A stretch of DNA of 64,000 nucleotides. Origin: Dasypus novemcinctus (taxonomy: Eukaryota; Chordata; Mammalia; Cingulata; Dasypodidae). The position numbers were made by a program, and so were the translations under genes. This document shows, one piece after another, positions 56,886-64,000 of the stretch. Location: contig NC_080701.1 in the NCBI RefSeq assembly GCF_030445035.2, forward strand, positions 24,644,798 to 24,708,797, written 5' to 3'. A model generated the notes under the pieces. The model made no database searches and had not been told where the DNA came from. It saw nothing but the letters and a program-made list of their open reading frames with translations. The stretch's first letter is position 1. Every line of letters begins with the position of its first letter.

Positions 56886-56964
56886 TTCCTCTATATTATA
56901 CTTTTAACACAGATATATTCCAAAGACAAAATTGCTGTGTTAGTTACTAGAAAAAAGGAAAGAA

Positions 56965-57135
56965 AGTAATGCTTAGTGATTATTCATTCTGTGCTATACC
57001 AGGTACTTTGCATCTTTATTTCATTTAATTATCATATCCAATGATATTGCTCTTGTCAAACTCAATTTTTCAGATGAGGAGACTTGAGGATGAGAGAAAT
57101 TAACAAGAGCATTCCAATAGCCACATATGTCACCT
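56965..57135 (-). repeat. MIR SINE fragment
   Basis: 'ttctgtgctataccaggtactttgcatc', 'tttcatttaattatcatatcc' and 'tttttcagatgaggagacttgaggatgagag' are antisense MIR blocks. A second antisense MIR lies just left at 56700. Confidence 0.75.
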
Positions 57136-57453
57136 GAGGGTCCTTGGAGTTTAAAAATGACATGATATCTTGTAGGATTAGCCCTAAATATCTTTTGTCC
57201 CTGAAAGGCTATTTTGTTTGGGTAGAGGCAGGGATGGAGGAGAGTTCAATGCCAAACTACAGAGATTACCACTAACCTCTTCTTCTGCTTTTGATCATTA
57301 CAAACCCATCACTATCTCTTTAAAAATCAAGTAAACAAAGCTAATCTATGTCCTGAGGATATATTATTAAAACAAAACAAAACAAAACTAGATATAAACT
57401 TCTGCCTTCACAAAGCCTACTTGAAAGTGTTAAATTATCGCAAACAATCAAAT

Positions 57454-57901
57454 ACCTTTGGGAATGGAAAGCAGACTTGTCCCAGTAGTTAGGGCGTCCA
57501 TCTACCACATGGGAAGTCCGCGGTTCAAACCCCACGCCTCCTTGACCCACGTGCAGCTGGCCCATGTGCAGTGCTGGTGCGCGCAAGGAGAGCCGTGCCA
57601 CACAGGGGTGTCCCCACATAGGGGAGCCCCATGCGCAAGGAGTGCACCCCATAAGGAGAGCCGCCCAGCGCAAAAGAAAGCGCAACCTGCCCAGGAATGG
57701 CACCGCACAAACAGAGAGCGGAAACAACAAGATGATGCAACAAAAAGAAACACAGATTCCAGTGCTGCTGACAACAGAAGCAGACAAAGACGACGACGCA
57801 GCAAATAGACATAGAGAACAGACAACCAGGGTGGGGGGGGTGGGGAGAGAAATAAATAAAGAAACAAATCTTTAAAAAAAACAACAAAAAACCTTTGGGA
57901 A
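57454..57901 (+). mobile_element. DAS-type SINE with target-site duplication
   Basis: Element 57465-57890, plus strand: head GTCCCAGTAGTTAGGGCGTC, B box CGGTTCAAACCCC, body with GCGCAAGGAG and CACACAGGGGTGTCCCC, and an A-rich tail. Perfect 11-bp duplication acctttgggaa (57454-57464 and 57891-57901). It carries an extra 'acaagatgatgcaacaaaaag' block near its 3' side that it shares with the copies at 7.0 and 63.6 kb but not with those at 51.8 and 52.4 kb, so two body variants coexist. Frames up to 148 codons across it are chance. Confidence 0.96.
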
Positions 57902-58067
57902 AGGTCATTCTCTCTCATTCCACTTCCTTATCCATCCCAATTGGGTCATCAATAACCTTTGCCAATATTTTCATTTGTCCTTCACCAACTACCTTTCAAG
58001 TACTTCTTAGTCACAATTTCAGATATTCCCCCACAGTCTTCATGACTGTCAACAACTGCAACAATAG

Positions 58068-58282
58068 CAGTTGACAGTTATTGAGAGCTTGCCCAGATTA
58101 AGCACCTTGCTTAGCTTTACGATAATATTATTTAATTCCTACAACTCTAAGAGGTAGTTGTTGATACCCCCATTTAACAGATTAAAAAACTGAAAATCAG
58201 ATAGGTTAGGTTACTTGCCCAAAAGCCCAATGTCACACAACTAGTGCATTTAGTGGCAGTGATATCAGAGTTGAAGTTCTTC
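58068..58282 (-). repeat. MIR SINE, long copy
   Basis: 'gacagttattgagagcttgcccagattaagcaccttgcttagctttacg', 'cctacaactctaagaggtag', 'ccatttaacagattaaaaaactgaaaatcagataggttagg' and 'cacacaactagtgcatttagtggcag': nearly complete antisense MIR. Confidence 0.92.
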
Positions 58283-58599
58283 ACCACAAGACATACTGCC
58301 TCTCCTCCCACTTCCACTCAACAGACGAGCATTCGTTCTTCACTAATAAGATTGATTCCATGTAGCACAAACTTCCCCCAGCCTCCTTCCTTTCAACGAA
58401 TAATGTAGCCATATTACCTTCCCTCCTGCCCTTGGTGTCAGAATATGAGTACCTCCTCCTACTTGAGGACAGGACCTTCCACAGCAGGCTTGAGCTCTCT
58501 GCTCCTGTCTTCTCTAGGATCTCTCCCATGTGATTCAAAGCTGAGTTATCCAAAGAGTAGTCTCCACTTTCATTTCCCTTCCTCACCTCCTAGCCACCC

Positions 58600-60305
58600 T
58601 TCAACATACCATCATCTGTCTTCTCTCCCGACTACTCCACAAACTGCCTTTGCTAAAGTTATCAAAAGAGCCCACTTCTAGACTCTGAAGATGGTGTTTA
58701 GCCTTTGTCTTGCTGGATTTCTCTGCTGCACTCTGACCCTGCTGCTTACAATTCCCTCCTTTTTAAGAGACTGTCCTGTATTTGGAGGCCGGTGCCACTT
58801 GATTCTCCTACCGTTATAATTATTCCTTTTTTTTTTTTTACTTCTTTCACATAATTTTTTAAACACTTAAATTTTGCTATTATACATAATTTCAACCTGT
58901 TCTTTCTTCTCACTATACATTCCCTTTTTATTTAATAATCTTCCAGTTTACGGTTTTAACTACCAACTATATGAGTATCCCCAAATCTAACTCTCTAACC
59001 CTAACTAGTTTTGTGTGTTCTCCAAACTCTTACATCTAATTTTCTTTTATTGAAAAATATGTTTAATGCTCCATGGACACCTCAAATTTAATATGAATAA
59101 AATTGAACTTCTGATTTTCCTTTTTCTCTCAAACCAGCTTTTCCTCTTTCTCTCAAGTGATGCCACCACCATCCACACAATTTCTCAAGTCTAAAGCCTG
59201 GAGTTATCTCCTGCAACTCATTTTCACTCATGCCTTCTCTCAGCTCATAGTGTCGTTAATGTCTTAGGTACCTCTTAGGTCCTGTACTCCTCCCAGCCTG
59301 ACAACTACCACTTAATGGTTCAGAAATACATCACCTCTTACCTGGACTTTAATAATCTTTTAACTATTGTCTCAGTTTCTATGTTTTTCCTTCTTTTTTA
59401 TTGTATTTTTTGAAGATACATAGATCACAAAAAATATTACATTAAAAAATATAAGATGTTCCCACATACCCCACACCTGACCACCCCCCCCACACACACA
59501 CACAACCTGCTTCATGATTGTAGCACATCCATTGCATTTAGTGAATACATTTTGGAGCACCGTTGCATGGCATGGATTATAGTTCACATTGTAGTTTACA
59601 TTCTCCCCCAGTACATTCAGTGGGTTATGGCAGGATATATAATGTCCAAATCTGTCCCTGCAGTATCATTTAGGACAACTCCAAGTCCCAAAAATGCCCC
59701 CACACCACATCTCTTCTTCCCTCTCCCTGCCCTCAGCAACTACCATGGCCACTTTCTCCACATCAATGCTACAGTTTCTTCCATTACTAGTCACAATAGT
59801 TCTACAGCAGAATACCAGTAAGTCCACTCTAATCCATATTTTATTCCTCCATCCTGTGGACCCTGGGATGGTGATGTCTACCCCACCTCTATATCGAGAG
59901 GGGGCTTAAACTGCTGCTAGTGCAATCTTTTTAAAACCACTTCAATGTGACTCCCCATCAACTGTAAGAAAAAATACTATTTTTTACTTTTTAAAAAACT
60001 GCATGTAAGACGGCCTTCTTTAGTTTGTGCTAATGTCTCAGGTCTCATCTCACCTTTCTCCTCTCCTCACCCTAGGCTATTTCCAGCACTATTTTAAAGA
60101 CTTGTAGTTTCCTGAAGACACCTTCCAGTGTCACTCCTATAGACATAAAGCAACCTTTATTTATGCTGGTGCCCTTCTTGATTTTTTTCTTTAATTATTT
60201 TCCTGGGCATCTCCTCATCCTTCAACAACTCAGGTCAAGTGTCACCTCTTCCAGGAAGTCTTCTCACAGCGTAGGTTGGATGCCCCTCTTTTGTGTTCCC
60301 AGAGA
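58600..60305 (+). repeat. L2 LINE, long, split by an L1 insertion at 59378-59908
   Basis: Left part (about 58600-59377) includes 'actccacaaactgcctttgctaaagttatc', 'ctaaagcctggagttatctcctgcaactc' and 'cttacctggactttaataatcttttaactattgtctc'. The right part (59909-60305) resumes with 'tgctgctagtgcaatctttttaaaac' and runs to 'tcaggtcaagtgtcacctcttccaggaagtcttctcac', all standard L2 sense blocks in order. A T-rich patch at about 58827-58838 could mark a further small insertion. Confidence 0.82.
59378..59908 (-). mobile_element. L1 3' UTR insertion inside L2
   Basis: Antisense counterpart of the L1 3' UTR at 44823-45613: 'agatgttcccacataccccacacc', 'catccattgcatttagtgaatac', 'tacattctcccccagtacattcagtgggtt' and 'caactaccatggccactttctcc'. 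The left end has the expected T-rich strip (59388-59410). It splits the L2 between 'gtctcagtttc' and 'tgctgctag', fixing the order L2 first, then L1. Confidence 0.85.
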
Positions 60306-61049
60306 ATTCTTTTCTTTCACATGATTTTCCCACTTTACATTAAAATTATCATTCTCTGCTATCTTAGCTATTAAAATATAGTACAGGACTTCCATGTTTT
60401 GGATTCCTTCCAGGCAATGGAGTTGCATCAGTGAAAAAGACTTACAAAATCTTTGTTTCTCTGGAAATTTTACACTATTTGCAAAAGAAGAAATAGAATA
60501 GAATATCAGCTGAGGTAGGATAATGTAATAGAGAATACACATATGAAATTTAAGCTGATATTTGGTTGGCAGGTAGAGTCTAATAGTGTGATAACTGGTG
60601 GAAAGCACATCAGAAGGACATTCCACCGTATGTGGGAGACCTCAGCTAAGGTAGGAAAAGGTTTGGCTACATGAAAATTAGAAAGAAGGCTGGTTGATGT
60701 GTCTGGAGCATACTGGGCAGGGGAGAATGCTCTGAGATGGAAAATATTCAAAGGTTTACAGCGACCAAGTAAACAAAAGGGCAACCTAAAAACAGTAGGA
60801 AAATTGAATGGCACTATTGCTTGCCTGAACCCCACTCCTTCCCCAACTTGGCCACAGTCTGCGGTACTCATAGTGGCCTGTATTCCCAGTGTAGGCTCAT
60901 GATTCCAGGTTACAGAGAAACAAAGCACACCTTATTCACAAATCTAGTGTATATGTATATCTGTTCCAATCCATCCGGATTCATTCAAGACACTCACCCC
61001 TTTTTCATCTAAGCTATAACTCATTTGGGGAAGAGAAGCAGCAGGTATC
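60306..61049. other. Stretch without recognised feature
   Basis: No named repeat. Minus-strand frames at 60264-60928 (120 and 140 codons) overlap each other in different phases and show no domain. Confidence 0.4.
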
Positions 61050-61997
61050 CCTGCAAAATGCTGCAAGGGAACAATCACACCACAGCTACCTGAGTGATTG
61101 AAACAGAACAGAGTGTCTGCTGGTTAGGAGGAAAATCTGGAGGAAGTTTCCTGGGGAAATTGGGAGCTCCAGAAGATTTTGTGTATACTGCGGAGTTTTT
61201 GAAAGCCATGTGCATGCCCAAGGCAAGATGAACGCTCAGAAAAGATTTGATGAGAACCTTGGTAGACAACTTGGGTGATCGACAGGCTCAGGACAAGACA
61301 AGTTCAGCTTTGAAGGAAAACCACACCATAGAGCCATGCTACAAAGACTGAAAAAGGACTTTTAGGCCTTTGTTTTGTCTCATTAATGTTTTTGTTTTGA
61401 GCCTTTGGCATTCAAGGAAATCACTGTCAAAACACTAGCTACATACAACCAAAAGGAACAGAGACTTCAGCAATAGTTATATGACAACTAATATAATGTT
61501 TGCAGAATAGTTTGGAAAAAATCATCAAACCAATAGACTAATACAGCTTACAACAACAAAAAACACGCATTAAACGCTGGAGAATGGGGGCAGTGTGATT
61601 CCCCTGAAAAATCACAAGGCATGCAAAGAAACAGGAATAGATGACTTAATCAAAAGAATAAAATAGAGCTACAGAACCAGGCCTGAGGAAGCCCAGATAT
61701 TGGAATTACTAATCAAAATACTGAGGCAACTTTCCTCAACCAAAGGAAAATGTGGACATAAAATTGAAGGGAATTGAGAAAGTGATACACAAACAAAAGG
61801 AGAATTTCAGTAAAATCAGAAATTTTTAAAAGCAGCCAAACAAATTTTTGAGTTGAGAATACAACAACAAAAAAATCTACTAGGAGAGTTCAACAGAAGA
61901 GTTGAACAGGCAGAGAAAGAATCAGTGAAGTTGAGAATAGAATTATAATTATTCAGTCTGAGGAGCAGAAAGAAAAAAGAATAAAGAAACGTGAAGA
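61050..61997 (+). mobile_element. Old L1, 5' region and first part of ORF1
   Basis: From about 61680 the plus strand follows L1M-type ORF1: 'cccagatattggaattactaatcaaaatac', 'ttcaacagaagagttgaacaggcagagaaagaatcag' and 'attcagtctgaggagcagaaagaaaaaagaataaagaaa'. These encode the coiled-coil part of ORF1p in intact elements. Stops and frameshifts are frequent here and no frame survives. The stretch 61050-61680 is probably 5' UTR, by position. The ORF1 continuation is at 62796, after two inserted L1 3' ends. Confidence 0.75.
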
Positions 61998-62305
61998 GAT
62001 TTAAGTAAGCCCCATGGTAACCACAAAGACAAGATCAGAGGATATGCAAACTCAGAGAGACAAAGTATAGTAGAGGTTACCAGGGGTGGGTGGCAGAAGA
62101 AATGGAGAATTAATGCAGAATGAGTAATGAGTGTTGGGTTTCTGGCCTGAGGTGAAGGGAAAGTTACAGTAATGGACAGAGATGACAGTACTGCAGTATT
62201 GTGAGTGTGATTAATATCACTGACTGGTATGCTTGAGAAGGATTGGCATGGAAAGATTTATGTTGCATATGTATTTCCACAGTTAAAAAAGAGAAGGAAA
62301 TAAAA
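61998..62305 (+). mobile_element. L1 3' UTR fragment inserted in the older L1
   Basis: 'agtatagtagaggttaccaggggtgggtggcagaag', 'cagtattgtgagtgtgattaatatcactgac' and 'tatgttgcatatgtatttccacagttaaaaaag' are L1M 3' UTR landmarks ('gtagaggttaccaggggctggggg', 'gtgaatgtaattaatgccactgaa', 'accacaataaaaaa'). Boundary to ORF1 text at about 61998. Confidence 0.8.
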
Positions 62306-62309
62306 AGAA

Positions 62310-62578
62310 AGCAAAGAGAAAATGACAAGTCAACGCAGTTCTTGATATTGAATGGAATCTAAGAATGGAGGATAAAAGCCTCAGAAAGACATTATTGAAG
62401 CATAAGAAATATTGGAATATAGAACGTAAGCTTTATACCAATGTTGAATTTCTTAAACTTGGTAACTGCATTAAAGTGATTACATAAGTGAATATCCTTA
62501 TTTGTAGGAAAGGTATATGAAAGTAGTACATGTTCAAAGATTATAGTGTATGCTACCTGCTATCTAATGTTCAAAAAG

Positions 62579-62634
<56 letters not shown>

Positions 62635-62795
62635 TGGTAGCTAGAATGATATGACAAAGGTGGCAAAATGTTAAAATTGGTGGATCTGAGTATTTAAGGT
62701 TAGGGGTATGTTGGAGTTCTTGGTATAGGGTTTGTATTTTACAACTGGCCTATAAGTCTGAAATTATTTCAAAATGAAAAGTTTTTTAAAAAGTG
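62310..62795 (+). mobile_element. Second L1 3' end inserted in the older L1, containing a GATA array
   Basis: Ends 'gtttgtattttacaactggcctataagtctgaaattatttcaaaatgaaaag' plus a short A tail, the standard old-L1 3' terminus. Earlier come 'cttaaacttggtaactgcattaaagtgattac' and a (GATA)n/(GACA)n microsatellite (62578-62636) where the consensus has an AT/AG-rich simple stretch. After the A tail the ORF1 of the host L1 resumes. Confidence 0.8.
62578..62636 (+). repeat. (GATA)n(GACA)n microsatellite
   Basis: About ten GATA units followed by about four GACA units, inside an L1 3' UTR. A compound array likely to be length-variable. Confidence 0.97.
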
Positions 62796-63636
62796 AACAA
62801 GAACCATGAAACCTGTGGGACACTACAAAGCATAACAACATATGGATTATAAGAGTTCCAGAAGGAGAAGTGAAAGAGGATGGGGCAGAAAGAATATTTG
62901 AATAAATATTTGTCAACTTCCAAAGAAAAAGGGAGAGTCTTAAAAGTAGCAAGAGAGAAGTGATTTATTTATTTTCAATAAGATCAAGTGCCAATTTCTC
63001 ATCAGAGATGATGGAGACAAGAAGAGAGTAGGATAGCATAAAATGCTAAAAAGATAAAAATGTCAATCAAGAATTATATAGCTGCAAACTTTCCTTCAAA
63101 AATTAGAGATAAAGTAAGACATTCCCAGATAACTCAGATCTGAGGACACACATTAATGCCTGATCTGTCCTATAAGAATGGTATCGAGAGTCCTTCAGGA
63201 CAAAAGGAGAAGACACAAGACAGTAACCCGAAGTCATGTGAAGAAATAAAGATCTATGACAAAGGAAATTACATGGATACAAACAAATGTCAGAATTATT
63301 GAATTATTGGTTTGTGACTCCAGTTTTGATTTCATAAATCCAGTATATGATTTAAAGTACAAATGTATAAAAATATTCATAATTTTATGTTATCAGCATA
63401 CAATGTAAAAAATGACAAAAACACATAAAAGGAAGGGGAACAGAGGTGTATAATAACAGAGATAGTGTATGGTATAGAAGTTAAGTTGGTATCATTGAAA
63501 CTACATTGTCATAGATATAGGATGGTAAATGTAAACGAGCAAGAAAATACATAAAAGGGAATCAAATAGAGAAGGGAATCAAAATAGTTCAATACAAAAG
63601 ATCAACTAACCACAAATGAACATACTAAAGCAGGAA
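62796..63636 (+). mobile_element. Old L1, rest of ORF1 and inter-ORF region
   Basis: Continues the L1 broken at 61997: 'gaaacctgtgggacactacaaagcataacaac', 'gagttccagaaggagaagtgaaagagg', 'gcaagagagaagtgatttattt', 'gacattcccagataactcagatctgagg', 'gagagtccttcaggacaaaagg' and 'aagttaagttggtatcattgaaactac' follow the ORF1 to ORF2 junction of L1M elements in order. Multiple stops. No ORF2 follows: the DAS-SINE begins at about 63639. Confidence 0.85.
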
Positions 63637-63638
63637 AT

Positions 63639-64000
63639 GGGGAAGAGGACTTGGCCCAGTGGTTAGGGCATCCATCTACACATGGGAGGTCCACGGTTCA
63701 AACCCCGGGTCTCCTTGACCCGTGTGCAGCTGGCCCATGCGCAGTGCTGATGCGCGCAAGGAGTGCTGTGCCACACAGGGGTGTCGCCCGCGTAGGGGAG
63801 CCCCACGCGCAAGGAGTGCGCCCCGTAAGGAGAGCCACCCAGCACCAAAGAAAGTGCAGCATGCCTAAGAATGGTGCCGCCCACACGGAGAGATGACACA
63901 ACAAGATGACTGCAGCAAAAAGAAACACAGATTCCTGTGCCACTGACAATAACAGAAGCGGACAAAAAAGACGTAGCACATAGACACAGAGAACAGACAA
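63639..64000 (+). mobile_element. DAS-type SINE, cut by the window end
   Basis: Head GACTTGGCCCAGTGGTTAGGGC, B box CGGTTCAAACCCC, then the DAS body with GCGCAAGGAGTGC and CACACAGGGGTGTCGCCCGC, and the 'acaacaagatgactgcagcaaaaag' block of the longer body variant. The A-rich tail and right target duplication lie beyond position 64000. Frames of about 100 codons on the minus strand are chance. Confidence 0.95.

Noticed and set aside
57341..57918. Open frames of 103-148 codons on both strands at 57341-57918
   Set aside because: They lie on the GC-rich body of a DAS-SINE. Similar frames occur on every DAS copy (7.0, 51.8, 52.4, 63.7 kb) in several phases at once, so they reflect composition, not coding.
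60264..60928. 120- and 140-codon minus-strand frames
   Set aside because: They overlap in different phases and contain no recognisable motif.
63639..64000. tRNA genes at the SINE heads
   Set aside because: A- and B-box-like sequences are present but the acceptor and anticodon stems are not maintained, and each is followed by the DAS body. These are SINE promoters, not tRNA genes.
1..64000. CRISPR arrays, bacterial operons, phage or plasmid features
   Set aside because: No regularly spaced direct repeats, ribosome-binding sites or dense coding. The whole window is mammalian in character.

Overview
This is mammalian nuclear DNA, almost certainly from a xenarthran and most probably an armadillo (Dasypus type). 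The diagnostic evidence is a set of tRNA-derived SINEs of about 380-440 bp whose head (motifs such as GGCCCAGTGGTTAGGGCGTC), 'GCGCAAGGAGTGC' body and A-rich tail I recognise as DAS-SINEs, a family described from the nine-banded armadillo. Base composition, abundant decayed MIR, L2, L1, MLT1 and Tigger copies, and the lack of long open frames fit an intergenic or deep intronic eutherian region. There are no bacterial-type genes, operons, CRISPR arrays, rRNA or functional tRNA genes.

Layout. 1-2.8 kb: sparse sequence with three old MIRs. 2.8-10.8 kb: dense repeat block with two DAS-SINEs (2772-3173, 7035-7473), one short monomeric tRNA SINE (4634-4718), an L2, three copies of a solo-LTR-like family (4938-5411, 5646-6167, 8138-8767) and a 2.7 kb antisense L1 whose 3' UTR was split by one of those LTRs. 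11.5-12.8 kb: an internally deleted Tigger1 DNA transposon with recognisable transposase remnants. 13-44 kb: mostly unique sequence with scattered MIR, L2 and hAT fragments, a 61-bp tandem duplication (24392-24513), a CpG-enriched patch (about 29.7-30.2 kb) and a POU/SOX-type motif cluster (43223-43279). 44.8-48.5 kb: a 5'-truncated L1 3' end with a target-site duplication and a G-rich tract, a hAT MITE and an MLT1 LTR. 50-64 kb: another solo LTR, four more DAS-SINEs including an inverted pair (51815-52769), a two-unit short SINE, a second MLT1 LTR, an L2 split by an L1 3' end, and an old L1 ORF1 region split by two other L1 3' ends. The last DAS-SINE runs off the window end.

No protein-coding exon can be assigned with confidence. 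The longer open frames (up to about 148 codons) lie on GC-rich SINE bodies and are chance ORFs. Two weak candidates are recorded at low confidence: a signal-peptide-like frame at 31062-31319 (-) and a frame at 30456-30660 (-) that could be a retrocopy fragment. The window's story is one of layered retroposition, whose relative order can be read from nesting, plus a few candidate regulatory motifs. I found no convincing new molecular system. The best leads are the LTR family, the inverted DAS pair, the POU/SOX cluster and the G-rich L1 3' UTR.
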